A model generated the notes under the pieces. It was given only the letters and a program-made list of their open reading frames with translations, ran no database searches and was not told the origin of the DNA. From Candidatus Dormiibacterota bacterium (GTDB lineage Bacteria > Chloroflexota > Dormibacteria > Aeolococcales > Bog-877): a DNA stretch of 12,177 bases. The stretch spans positions 1 through 12,177 of the forward strand of contig PKXE01000171.1 in NCBI GenBank assembly GCA_003132265.1, in the 5' to 3' direction. This document shows, piece after piece, positions 1 through 7,154 of the stretch (position 1 is the stretch's first letter; every line of letters starts with the position of its first letter). Both the position numbers and the translations under genes were made by a program.

Positions 1-1613
1 TGGGTGCGGATCCAGGACCACAACCAGTGCGAGACCAGCAGGGTGGCGGCGGGGACCCAGGCAGCGGGCAACTCCCGCAGTCCGACGGCGGCGGCGGTCA
101 CGACGGCGGGGCCGCGTCCGGGGCAGTTGAAGAGCGCCCCCGGGGTTCCATCCAGCCAGGGCAGCAATCGGTGTGCCACCGCCTCGCCCACCTCGCTCTG
201 CCGCAGCCGGGGGAGGCAGTCCGAGAGCACCGCCGTGCCGGTCCCCGCCCGGCTTAGGGTCCACCTGACCGCATCCGCTACCTGGCCTACCTCCGCTGGT
301 GAGAGCTGGCCACAGAGCAGCGAGACCAACTCCGCCACCGCGCTGGGCGCCTCGCCCGGCTCCGCCATCTCGAGAAGGTTGAAGCCGGAGGGGATTGACT
401 CTCCCAGCGACAGGTACTGCCCTCCAACTGCCTCACACCACCGGCGGTGTTCGTTTTCAGGATCGAGGACCACGGTGCGGACGCCCAGGCGGACCGCCTC
501 CAGTCCCAGCAGGCCCCCGAGGTAGGACTTCCCACTTCCGGAGGCGGCCACCACCCCCAGATTGGCGTTCGGCAGCACCGCCGCATCGTGGAGGTTCAGC
601 CAGACCGGCGCCGCCGTCCGCAGATGCCTCCCGAGGTTGACGGCTCCGGCCGTCTTCCCGTCCCAGTCGTCCAGCCACGGCCAGAGGGAAGCCAGCTCCG
701 CGCTCTGGACCACCCGCCTCGGCCCGGATGGTTGGTTGGCGAGGAGCCCAGTCTGCAGTCTGGCCGGCCCCTGGTCACACCAGGCCGGAACCAGGGCCGC
801 CCGGAGGGCCGCCATTCCCGAACGCAGATGGTGCACCAGCTGACGGGCCTCCCCCGGGCTGTCACCGGCCACCGTCACGGTGAGCGCCAGGTCGAAGAGC
901 TTGCCTTCGGATCGGGCCAGCACCTCCCGCAACCGGGAGGCGGAAGCGAGGGCAGCCTGCAGCCTGGGGTCCCCATCCTCGCCACGTTGACCGGCGGCCA
1001 ACTCCCTTGCCCGCAACCCGAGCATCCGGCGCCGCAGGCTCCGGTCGGCCTCGCCGTCAGCCCGCGGCCAGACGTTCAGCACCAGGTCAAACTCCCCGGG
1101 TACCCCGACCAGCGACCACAGCCAGCCCGGGGCCACTTCCACTCCGGGCAGCCGCTCCAGCCATAGCGAGGTCAGCCAGCGTCCGCCCGCCCGCAGCATG
1201 GTCGGGTGTTCGCGCCAGGGCCCCTCGGCTAGCGCGGGAGGGCGGCCCTCACCCTTGAACCAAACCGTGGAGGATGCCGCCGGGCCCCCATCGATTCCAT
1301 TGCCGGTGCTGGGGACGGCCACGAACACCTGTCTACGGAAGGTTGGCCGCTGCCGCATCCCCTCGGCGAGGTGCGCCTCCAACGCCCCCTGCAGGTCTCC
1401 GGCCGGCCCAACCGGGGACGGGCTAACCGAGATGGGTCCCGGTGCCTCGCGGCGGGAACAGATGAGGAACCGCACCGGCAGGCGCAGCTGCTCGAGCCAG
1501 GTCGCCAGGTCGCCGGCCAATTTCCGGCGCTCGGGGGCGACCAGGTCGAGGATGTCGGGGGCCTTCGTCCGCCAGATGATCTCGCGGCGGTCGTCCTCCC
1601 GGCCGGAGCTCAC
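1..1613 (-). CDS. VirB4/TraC-like type IV secretion ATPase (partial, 3' end outside window)
   Basis: The frame is open for 537 codons from a GTG at 1613 to the window edge and has no stop inside the window. Residues 359-363 are GSGKS, within VVAASGSGKSYLGG: a Walker A in which the first Gly of GxxxxGKS is Ala. It is followed by VVLDPENEHRRW and SGFNLLEM, an arrangement typical of VirB4/TrbE/TraC (DUF87, HerA-FtsK superfamily) ATPases that energise type IV secretion at the membrane. The ~350 N-terminal residues are the divergent CagE/TrbE-like region. The window ends at SHWLWSWIRT, where Walker B (hydrophobic-DE) is expected next, so Walker B cannot be checked. The GTG overlaps the TGA of the upstream PrgI-like gene (GTGA), implying translational coupling. 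Family assignment is strong. Whether it serves conjugation or another secretion role is not visible. Confidence 0.85.
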   Translation of the reverse strand, partial: MSSGREDDRREIIWRTKAPDILDLVAPERRKLAGDLATWLEQLRLPVRFLICSRREAPGPISVSPSPVGPAGDLQGALEAHLAEGMRQRPTFRRQVFVAVPSTGNGIDGGPAASSTVWFKGEGRPPALAEGPWREHPTMLRAGGRWLTSLWLERLPGVEVAPGWLWSLVGVPGEFDLVLNVWPRADGEADRSLRRRMLGLRARELAAGQRGEDGDPRLQAALASASRLREVLARSEGKLFDLALTVTVAGDSPGEARQLVHHLRSGMAALRAALVPAWCDQGPARLQTGLLANQPSGPRRVVQSAELASLWPWLDDWDGKTAGAVNLGRHLRTAAPVWLNLHDAAVLPNANLGVVAASGSGKSYLGGLLGLEAVRLGVRTVVLDPENEHRRWCEAVGGQYLSLGESIPSGFNLLEMAEPGEAPSAVAELVSLLCGQLSPAEVGQVADAVRWTLSRAGTGTAVLSDCLPRLRQSEVGEAVAHRLLPWLDGTPGALFNCPGRGPAVVTAAAVGLRELPAAWVPAATLLVSHWLWSWIRT

Positions 1614-2491
1614 CAGAGCTGGGAGGCGGCCAGCACACCCCGCACCAGCGCTCGGACTCCGTCGGCCGAAGGCCGCGCGGCCGCCTGCAGCTGGGTGAGT
1701 GCCGGGTCCCCCAACCGCTCGTCCACCGGGATCGCGGCGGCCACCGGGGCACCCGCCCCCGCGATCTGCGAGCTCAACCCCGAGGCCGGCCCCGCCCGGT
1801 TGAGCGCGACCATCACCTGGACCTCGGGGTAGGTTCGCCGCAGCGCCGCCACCTGGTCCGCCAACTGCCGGGGGAAGGCTTCGCCTCCGTCCCAGACTAG
1901 GACCAGGCCCGCCAATCGGACGCCGGGCGGCGGTCCCGGCGGGCCCGACCCCCAGTCGCCGAGCAGCAGCCGCGGTGTCTTCCCGCCGTCCTTGGCGGGA
2001 ACCACCCAAATCGCAGTCGCCGATCGGTCCTGGCCGGAACCTCCCAAGTCCATTGCCTCCGCCTGGAGTTGGGCTCCGACCGCGCCGCACAGGGCGGTGC
2101 AGCCGACCCCTGGCCGAAGTGAGAGGAAGGCGACCAGCGGCGGGCCTTGCTCCAGACCCTGGGCCCCCGGCAGGCGGTCCGATCCTGACTCCGCCTCGAC
2201 CCACAGGTGCCGGCCCTCCCGGCGGGCGCTGGCAACCCGGCCTAGGTAGCGCAGAGTCAGCCAGGCCCAGCGAGCCGAGGAGACCCCTTGGATCTTCCCC
2301 CAGGCCAGGGCGGCGGTGGTCAGCGCCAAAAGGCCGGCCGCGCCCAGACGGACCGCGCCAGGCAACGGCAACTCGGTGAGTGCCCAGGCGCCGGCCGTCC
2401 CCAGGCCGGCCAAGATGAGCCTGGGCGCGGGCAGTCCCAGGGCGACCACCGCCTCGCCGTCCAGGTTGTCCGCAAATCGAAGGTTGTCCAT
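1610..2491 (-). CDS. PrgI-like membrane protein fused to a degenerate MinD/ParA-like domain
   Basis: 293 aa with ATG at 2491; GGAG lies about 7 nt upstream. Residues 5-85 look like a PrgI/VirB3-type module: a short FADNLDGEAVVALGL leader, two hydrophobic segments (about 24-42 and 46-65) and an SSARWAWLTLRYLGR tail. After a linker, residues 117-293 follow a MinD/ParA plan. LSLRPGVGCTAL (124-135) aligns with the deviant Walker A KGGVGKTT, but the second Lys is Cys131. LLLGDWGSG (176-183) resembles the switch region, and VMVALNRAG (227-234) and IPVDERLG (254-261) resemble the later strands. The missing lysine predicts no or altered ATP hydrolysis. The gene overlaps the VirB4 gene by 4 nt, which fits PrgI-VirB4 pairing in single-membrane type IV systems. 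The PrgI part is moderately certain; the MinD part is inferred from motif order. Confidence 0.7.
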   Translation of the reverse strand: MDNLRFADNLDGEAVVALGLPAPRLILAGLGTAGAWALTELPLPGAVRLGAAGLLALTTAALAWGKIQGVSSARWAWLTLRYLGRVASARREGRHLWVEAESGSDRLPGAQGLEQGPPLVAFLSLRPGVGCTALCGAVGAQLQAEAMDLGGSGQDRSATAIWVVPAKDGGKTPRLLLGDWGSGPPGPPPGVRLAGLVLVWDGGEAFPRQLADQVAALRRTYPEVQVMVALNRAGPASGLSSQIAGAGAPVAAAIPVDERLGDPALTQLQAAARPSADGVRALVRGVLAASQLW

Positions 2492-2553
2492 GGCTGACTC
2501 CGGGAAGTTCCGGCTCCACTGGAGTCCGCCGATGGGGCAGGGAGGGGCTGCCC

Positions 2554-2985
2554 TCAGTCCGGTCGGACGATCTCCACCGCAAAGCCGATGTCTTGAGCCG
2601 GCAGCCGCGGCGGCTTGGTGACTCGCAGGTGAACCCGCTTCACCCGAGGCAACTTCAACAACTCCTCGGCGATCCGGGAGGCCATCGCCTCCAGCAGGTG
2701 GAACTCGCCCTCCTCCACGATCGTTCGGACAACCCCGTACAGATCCACGTAGTTGACGGTGTCAGCCACGTCGTCGGTGACCATGGCTCGGGCGGTGTCG
2801 GCCTCGACTTCCAGGTCGACCGCGAACTCCCCGCCGGCCCGCCGCTCCGCCGCGGAGACTCCGTGGTGACCGAAGAAGCGCAGTCCGTGCAGATGCAAGA
2901 GGTCGGGCTGGGGATGCGCTGGTTCTGGGGCTGGTCCGGTGCCGGTCTCCCGGTCAGGCCAGCCGTAGTCTGCCTGACCTAACAC
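2554..2985 (-). CDS. folB: Dihydroneopterin aldolase (FolB)
   Basis: Cleaves 7,8-dihydroneopterin to 6-hydroxymethyl-dihydropterin and glycolaldehyde in folate synthesis (cytoplasm). The sequence shows LHGLRFFGHHGVSAAER (residues 32-48), VNYVDLYG (Tyr79), HLLEAMASRIAEELL (the pterin-binding Glu position is E99) and RVTKPPRLPAQ (Lys124 at the catalytic position), all in family order. The core is about 114 residues, normal for FolB. From the GTG at 2985 there is an extra Pro/Glu-rich N-terminus of about 29 residues; a TTG at 2898 would give a standard-length protein, and neither has a good Shine-Dalgarno. It lies 9 nt after the small beta-barrel gene and 62 nt before the PrgI-like gene. No other folate genes are in the window. 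The function is clear; the start is not. Confidence 0.93.
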   Translation of the reverse strand: MLGQADYGWPDRETGTGPAPEPAHPQPDLLHLHGLRFFGHHGVSAAERRAGGEFAVDLEVEADTARAMVTDDVADTVNYVDLYGVVRTIVEEGEFHLLEAMASRIAEELLKLPRVKRVHLRVTKPPRLPAQDIGFAVEIVRPD

Positions 2986-2994
2986 CGGGGTATA

Positions 2995-3474
2995 TCAGCG
3001 GCGGCCGTCGGGCTTCTTTTCGACGGCCTCGATGGAATCGATGTGGACCACCTCGCGCCGGTTGTCTCGGGTGGGAAACAGGACGACGAGGGTTTGGGAC
3101 AGCGCCGCGATCACCTGCCCGACGTCGCCAACCGAGACGCTCTCGATGGCCTCGCCGGTGCTGTGGCGGACGACGTCATTCACTTTGACCCAAGTGCCCG
3201 GTGGCCAGCGCATCTCCGGGGTCAGCTCCTCCTCGGTCAGGTCCTCGATCGAGACCGTTCCGCGGTTCCCGCCCCAGGGACGGGTCGGGGAGGGTCTGGG
3301 TGCCACGCGGACGACTGGGGCTACCGGCGCTTCAGCCACCGGCTCCGATTCGGCTTCTTCTGCGATCTCCAGCTCCTCCTCGTCATCCTCGTCGGCAACC
3401 CGTGCCGGCTCGGCCGGCTCTTGTTTAGGGCCGGGGCCGGGCTCTACCGATTTGGGCGTGCGCTTGGGACTCAT
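2995..3474 (-). CDS. Acidic, proline-rich protein with C-terminal SH3/KOW-like beta-barrel (hypothetical)
   Basis: 159 aa from ATG 3474; a GTG at 3480 is an alternative, adding two residues. Residues 1-70 are low-complexity: a basic start (MSPKRTPKS), then Pro/Glu-rich sequence with the acidic stretch DEDDEEELEIAEEAESE, then a Pro/Val/Arg-rich segment. This is probably disordered. Residues 88-152 form a compact domain, with WPPGTWVKVND, SVGDVGQVIAAL, LVVLFPTRDN and EVVHIDSIEAVEK spaced like strands of a small SH3/KOW-type barrel. Such domains often bind nucleic acid or protein, but no specific family is recognised. The stop is 9 nt before folB, so the two are probably co-transcribed. Codon use matches the neighbours. 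The gene is real; its function is unknown. Confidence 0.75.
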   Translation of the reverse strand: MSPKRTPKSVEPGPGPKQEPAEPARVADEDDEEELEIAEEAESEPVAEAPVAPVVRVAPRPSPTRPWGGNRGTVSIEDLTEEELTPEMRWPPGTWVKVNDVVRHSTGEAIESVSVGDVGQVIAALSQTLVVLFPTRDNRREVVHIDSIEAVEKKPDGRR

Positions 3475-3579
3475 GGGCACCAGATCACGGGATGGCGACC
3501 TGCCGCTGGGAGGTGGCCAACAACTGGCTCTCCAATTCTCTCAGCCTACCACGGGCTCCGCCGGAACTCAGCGGGGGGA

Positions 3580-3987
3580 TCACTCCTCGGCGATCGAGGT
3601 GACCCGCCACGGCTCGCGTTGGCCGTCTAGGACCAGGCGCAGCTGGACCGGTTCGTTGGCCGTGCTGGGGGAGGCCTCCGTGGTGAGGAAGCTGGTGCGA
3701 TCGCGATAGCGGAGCCGCGTTGTGGTCTGCCCCTGGCCGGCGATCTCGATGATCTCCAAGTGCAGCGACTCCCGGAAGGGGCTGACTTGGATTCCCGCCG
3801 CCTGGTAGGCGGTAAAGCGAGCCTTGAGCTCCGCCAGCGCATCCCCGGCGAAAGCCTGTCCGAGGCGGCTGAGATTACCGCTCACCGCGGCGTCGTCGAG
3901 CACGGCCAGGATCCTCCGCATCTCACTGCGGGTCCGCTCGATCAGCTGGGGGTCAGGCGACTTGCGTCGCTTGGGCAAGTGGGGCAT
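3580..3987 (-). CDS. Small NTF2/TIM44-like protein (hypothetical)
   Basis: 135 aa. The ATG at 3987 directly follows the TAG of the upstream gene (TAGATG, no spacer), so the two are translationally coupled. The N-terminus is basic (MPHLPKRRKSPD). A helical stretch follows (residues 14-65, including GQAFAGDALAELKARFTAY), then beta-like segments IQVSPFRESLHLEIIEI, TTRLRYRDRTSF, VQLRLVLD and the ending EPWRVTSIAEE. Helix-helix-then-sheet ending in a W-R-V-x-x-I strand is typical of NTF2-like folds (TIM44, IMS and VirB8 families). There is no signal peptide or membrane segment, unlike classical VirB8 or TcpC. Fold assignment is inference from pattern only; function is unknown. Confidence 0.72.
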   Translation of the reverse strand: MPHLPKRRKSPDPQLIERTRSEMRRILAVLDDAAVSGNLSRLGQAFAGDALAELKARFTAYQAAGIQVSPFRESLHLEIIEIAGQGQTTTRLRYRDRTSFLTTEASPSTANEPVQLRLVLDGQREPWRVTSIAEE

Positions 3988-4695
3988 CTAGCTCGATCCC
4001 GCCCGGGGCCGCAGCACCCGGAGCAGATCGGTGGGCAGGTATGCCGACGCCGACCTTTGCGGGGCGTCAGACACGTCCAGGACGACCGAACCGGGGGGCT
4101 CGTCGTCGATGGCGCCGTCGAGGGACACCGGTGCCGGCGGCACCTGGACGGTGGGCGCGTCAGCCCAGCCGAAGTCATCACGGGGCGGGGACTGCTGGGT
4201 TCCCGGCGGCCGATTGGCGTTCCGGACCTGGGCCGCCTTGAGCCGGCTGACCGATTCCTCAGCCTCCAGGCCCGACCCGGTGGGGATGGCCTCGTACCCC
4301 GGGCGGCGGACGCCCGGCACGGTCCGGCCCACCAGGGCCACCGGCAGGCTCTCCAAGTTCTGCAAGAGCGTCATCCCGGCTGCCTCCACCAGGCATTGCA
4401 AAGTGGGCAGCGGCCAGGGCGAGTCCCCCGGGTACACGTAGCAGCGATTGGCGGGAAAGTGGCGGAGCTGGGAGAGCACGGTGAAACCGGGGTTACCGCT
4501 GCAGAGAACTGCCGCCGGCGGCTGGCCGCGGTCGAGCATGGCGCCGATCCGGGCCAGGCTGGTGGCGGGGTCGGCCAGCTCCAGGTCCTCGACCGCCCCC
4601 ACCACGTGGAAGGAGGGAACCAGTGCGGCGGCGCGGCGGGCCAGACTGGCCTCCCCGACCACCACGAGCGTGTTCAGCTGGTTGGCGTCTTCCAC
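3988..4695 (-). CDS. Unrecognised protein with possible pseudo-receiver N-terminal domain
   Basis: 235 aa from a GTG at 4695; no convincing Shine-Dalgarno. I do not recognise a named family. Residues 8-110 alternate strand- and helix-like segments (LNTLVVVGEA, SLARRAAALVPS, FHVVGAV, AAVLCSG, FTVLSQLRHF, RCYVYPG). This layout resembles a response-regulator receiver, but with Cys65-Ser66 where the phospho-acceptor Asp would lie. Such Asp-less receivers occur at the N-terminus of TadZ/CpaE proteins. Residues 145-235 are Pro/Ala/Ser/Asp-rich and probably disordered, ending in LPTDLLRVLRPRAGSS. There is no membrane segment. It sits 61 nt after menC and abuts the NTF2-like gene. The reading frame is well supported; the fold is speculative. 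Confidence 0.7.
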   Translation of the reverse strand: MEDANQLNTLVVVGEASLARRAAALVPSFHVVGAVEDLELADPATSLARIGAMLDRGQPPAAVLCSGNPGFTVLSQLRHFPANRCYVYPGDSPWPLPTLQCLVEAAGMTLLQNLESLPVALVGRTVPGVRRPGYEAIPTGSGLEAEESVSRLKAAQVRNANRPPGTQQSPPRDDFGWADAPTVQVPPAPVSLDGAIDDEPPGSVVLDVSDAPQRSASAYLPTDLLRVLRPRAGSS

Positions 4696-4756
4696 TTGCG
4701 GCCCGATCGTACCCTAGGCCCGCGCAGTTGGTGGTCGGGAGAGGCCCCCACGCCGC

Positions 4757-5890
4757 TCACTTCGGGCTCAACTCCTCCAGGTGGACGGTCGCCTCGTCCA
4801 GGCGGCGCTGCTCCACCTGGATCCCGAGCCCGGGCCCGGTCGGCACCGGCAGGGTGCCGTCGGCGGCAAGCTCGAACGGCTGCTCCAACAGGTCCTGCTC
4901 GAAATAGCGATCGCTGGCCGAGGTGTCGCCCGGGAGGGTGAAGCCGGGCAGCGAGGCCAACGCCAGGTTGGCAGCGCGTCCGATCCCGGTCTCCAGCATC
5001 CCGCCGCACCAAACCGGCCAGCCTGCCTCGCCGCAGGTGTCGTGAAGCTGGGCGGCGGGAAGCAGACCGCCGACCCGCCCCGCCTTGATGTTGAGGATCC
5101 GACCGGAGCCAAGGGCGATCGCGGCGCGCAGGTCGGCCAGCGACTCCACGCTCTCATCGAGACAGATCGAGGTCTCGATCTGCGCCTGCAGCGTCGCATG
5201 GTCGATGAGGTCATCGTGGGCCAGCGGCTGCTCGATCATGGTGAGGTCGAACTCGTCCAGGGCCCGCAACTGGTCCACGTCCTGGAGTGAATAGGCGCTG
5301 TTGGCGTCCAGCATCAGCGGGGTGCCGGGGAAGCGCTGGCGGACCGCCTGGGCCAGCTCTACGTCGTAGCCGGGCTTGCACTTCAACTTGATCCGCTGGT
5401 AACCCGCCGCCAGATACCCCTCGATCGCGGTGAGGGTCGCGGCCAGGGATGGCTGGATGCCGATGCTGACCCCGCAGCCGATTCGTGAGCGCACGCCACC
5501 CAGGATCTGGGAGACGCTCTGGCCCGTGGCGTGGCCCGCCTGGTCCAAGAGCGCCATCTCGGTCGCCGCCTTGGCCATGTGGTGGCCGCGCACCCACTCC
5601 CAACTTCGGGCGTGCCCCGCCACATCGGCTGGGGGGGCGCCCAGGACCGAGGGCAGGATGTGGTCCCGCAGAGTGCTGAGCGCCCCGGCACAGGTCTCCG
5701 AGGAGTACGCGGGGTCGATCCCGGCGACACACTCGCCGACTCCGGCAACCCCGTCCCCCTCGACCTCGACGAGCAGCGCCCGGCGCACCGTCTGGGTCCC
5801 GAAGCTGGTGGTGAAGGGGGAGACCAGCGGGAGCTCGACGACCCTCAGCCGAGCTCTCTCCACCCGCAGCCGGGGGAGCCCGCCGTTCAT
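4757..5890 (-). CDS. menC: MenC / N-succinylamino acid racemase family enzyme (enolase superfamily)
   Basis: 377 aa, the usual length for Gram-positive OSBS/NSAR proteins. All active-site elements are visible: the KxK acid-base motif K168-L-K170 (RIKLKCKPG), metal ligands D195 (LMLDANSAY), E220 (MIEQPL) and D245 (CLDESV), and the opposite-face base K269 (LNIKAGRVGG). The family either dehydrates SHCHC to o-succinylbenzoate (menaquinone pathway) or racemises N-succinylamino acids; many members do both. ATG 5890 overlaps the TGA of the M20 peptidase gene (ATGA), a strong sign that they act together, and this favours an N-acylamino acid racemase role. A UbiA prenyltransferase about 4 kb away keeps the menaquinone role open. 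No menB/D/E/F/H is present. A longer reading of this frame beyond 5890 only runs antiphase through the M20 gene. Confidence 0.92.
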   Translation of the reverse strand: MNGGLPRLRVERARLRVVELPLVSPFTTSFGTQTVRRALLVEVEGDGVAGVGECVAGIDPAYSSETCAGALSTLRDHILPSVLGAPPADVAGHARSWEWVRGHHMAKAATEMALLDQAGHATGQSVSQILGGVRSRIGCGVSIGIQPSLAATLTAIEGYLAAGYQRIKLKCKPGYDVELAQAVRQRFPGTPLMLDANSAYSLQDVDQLRALDEFDLTMIEQPLAHDDLIDHATLQAQIETSICLDESVESLADLRAAIALGSGRILNIKAGRVGGLLPAAQLHDTCGEAGWPVWCGGMLETGIGRAANLALASLPGFTLPGDTSASDRYFEQDLLEQPFELAADGTLPVPTGPGLGIQVEQRRLDEATVHLEELSPK

Positions 5891-7047
5891 GAGAGTCGGC
5901 CGCTCCAGATCTTGGCCACGCACCCCGCCAGCAGCGCCGCCCGGTCGGGGAGCGAGTCGAGGTCGGCCCACTCGCCCTGGGCGTGGGCGTTGCCGCCCAC
6001 GATCCCCAGCCCGTCCAGGGTCGGCACGCCGAGCGCGGCAGTGAAGTTGCCGTCGCTGCCACCCCCCACCGAGGCCCCTTCGAGATCCGGCCAGCCGAGC
6101 TCTGCCGCAACCTCCTGGGCCAGGGCGAAGATCCGGCTCGATGAGTCGGGCTCGAAGGGGGGGCGATTGGCGCCCCCCTTCACCTCCAGACTCGCCTCGG
6201 GAAGAGCAACTCGGAGCCGCCGCACTCTCGCGTCGACCCGCTCCGCCTCGGCAGCCGTGGCGAACCGCACGTCGATGTCCAGGCTGGCCTGGGCAGGGAT
6301 CACGTTGGTCCGGGTGCCTGCCTGGAGCCGGGTGGGGGACACCGTCGTCCCCAGCTCGGGCCGGCCCAGCGCCGCCACCTCGGCCACCAGCGGAGCGATC
6401 GCGAGGAGTGAGTTCACTCCCCGGTCGGGGTCCAACCCCGCGTGGGCGGCCCGGCCGTGCACGGTGAGGCAATACCCGCCGATCCCCTTCCGGGCGATCT
6501 TGACGGCGCTCCCGAGCGGTGGCTCCAGCACCAGCACCGCCGAGCACTCTCTGGCCTCTGCCTCGATCAGGTCGCGGGAGGCCTCGCTGCCGACCTCCTC
6601 GTCACCGGTCAGCAGCAGGGTCAACCCCCCCTGCGGGCCGCCACCCTGTCGGAGCCCGGCCAGCGCCGCCAGGGCGACCACCACCCCTCCCTTCATGTCG
6701 AAGACCCCGGGCCCCTGGGCGCGACTGCCCGAGACTTCGAACAGCGGTTGCCAGGCACCGATGTCCCAGACCGTGTCCAGATGACCCAGCAGCAGCAGCG
6801 AAGGGCCCCCCGAGCCGCCCGACCGCAGCACCAGTGATGGGACACCGCTCTCTTCGATCAGCCGGATGTCGCTGATCCCGACCTCAGTTGCGAAAAGGCG
6901 CTCCGCGATCCGCGCACACGCCTCGATCGACTGCCGGTCGCCGCTCGGCGACTCGCAGCGAACCAGTTCCTCCAGGGCTTCCAACCAGTGGGTCTGGCGG
7001 TCACCAAGCCAGCGGCGTAGAGAGGGCAGATCGAGCGACCTGTCCAT
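5887..7047 (-). CDS. M20 family metallopeptidase (carboxypeptidase G2 / N-acyl amino acid deacylase type)
   Basis: 386 aa from ATG 7047; in-frame GTG 7056 and TTG 7062 are alternatives, and no clear Shine-Dalgarno decides. The di-zinc site is complete and in CPG2 order: H89 with D91 (GHLDTVW), D117 (GVFDMKGG), catalytic E150 and E151 (TGDEEVGS), E175 (LVLEPP) and H355 (GGNAHAQGEW). The dimerisation-domain signature is also present (VHGRAAHAGLDPDRGVNS, then RTNVIPAQ). The enzyme should hydrolyse an N-acyl or peptide bond at a free carboxy-terminal amino acid in the cytoplasm; no signal peptide is seen. Overlap with the MenC/NSAR gene suggests an N-succinyl- or N-acetyl-amino acid substrate whose stereochemistry the racemase adjusts. 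Substrate assignment is inference. Confidence 0.92.
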   Translation of the reverse strand: MDRSLDLPSLRRWLGDRQTHWLEALEELVRCESPSGDRQSIEACARIAERLFATEVGISDIRLIEESGVPSLVLRSGGSGGPSLLLLGHLDTVWDIGAWQPLFEVSGSRAQGPGVFDMKGGVVVALAALAGLRQGGGPQGGLTLLLTGDEEVGSEASRDLIEAEARECSAVLVLEPPLGSAVKIARKGIGGYCLTVHGRAAHAGLDPDRGVNSLLAIAPLVAEVAALGRPELGTTVSPTRLQAGTRTNVIPAQASLDIDVRFATAAEAERVDARVRRLRVALPEASLEVKGGANRPPFEPDSSSRIFALAQEVAAELGWPDLEGASVGGGSDGNFTAALGVPTLDGLGIVGGNAHAQGEWADLDSLPDRAALLAGCVAKIWSGRLS

Positions 7048-7154
7048 GGGAAGCACCGGCAAAGTCTAAGTCAGGAGCTGGATCGACCCACAGGCTCCCG
7101 CCAGCGTCACGAGTTCCACCAGCGGGCCTCGGGCGCGGGGTCTAGGCTCTCCGG

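Noticed and set aside
447..1166. Plus-strand 239-codon frame
   Set aside because: Shadow of the VirB4-like gene; Gln/Pro/Arg/Gly-rich with no motif.
3481..3579. Possible promoter (TAGGCT-like -10) before the beta-barrel gene
   Set aside because: No -35 box at proper spacing; could be chance.
3760..4941. Plus-strand 393-codon frame
   Set aside because: Runs antisense across three separate minus-strand genes; the composition is typical of a high-G+C shadow frame.
4757..6547. A 596-codon minus-strand reading frame covering MenC and extending upstream
   Set aside because: Beyond 5890 it reads antiphase through the M20 gene and gives Arg/Gly/Pro-rich nonsense. The M20 frame has all catalytic motifs, and the ATG at 5890 fits the family's N-terminus.
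5531..6784. Plus-strand 417-codon frame
   Set aside because: Antisense to the M20 and MenC genes, whose active-site residues are intact.
7080..7154. Possible terminator hairpin (CCCGC ... GCGGG) after the transglycosylase gene
   Set aside because: Five-base stem, about 20-nt loop and no U-tract; too weak to call.
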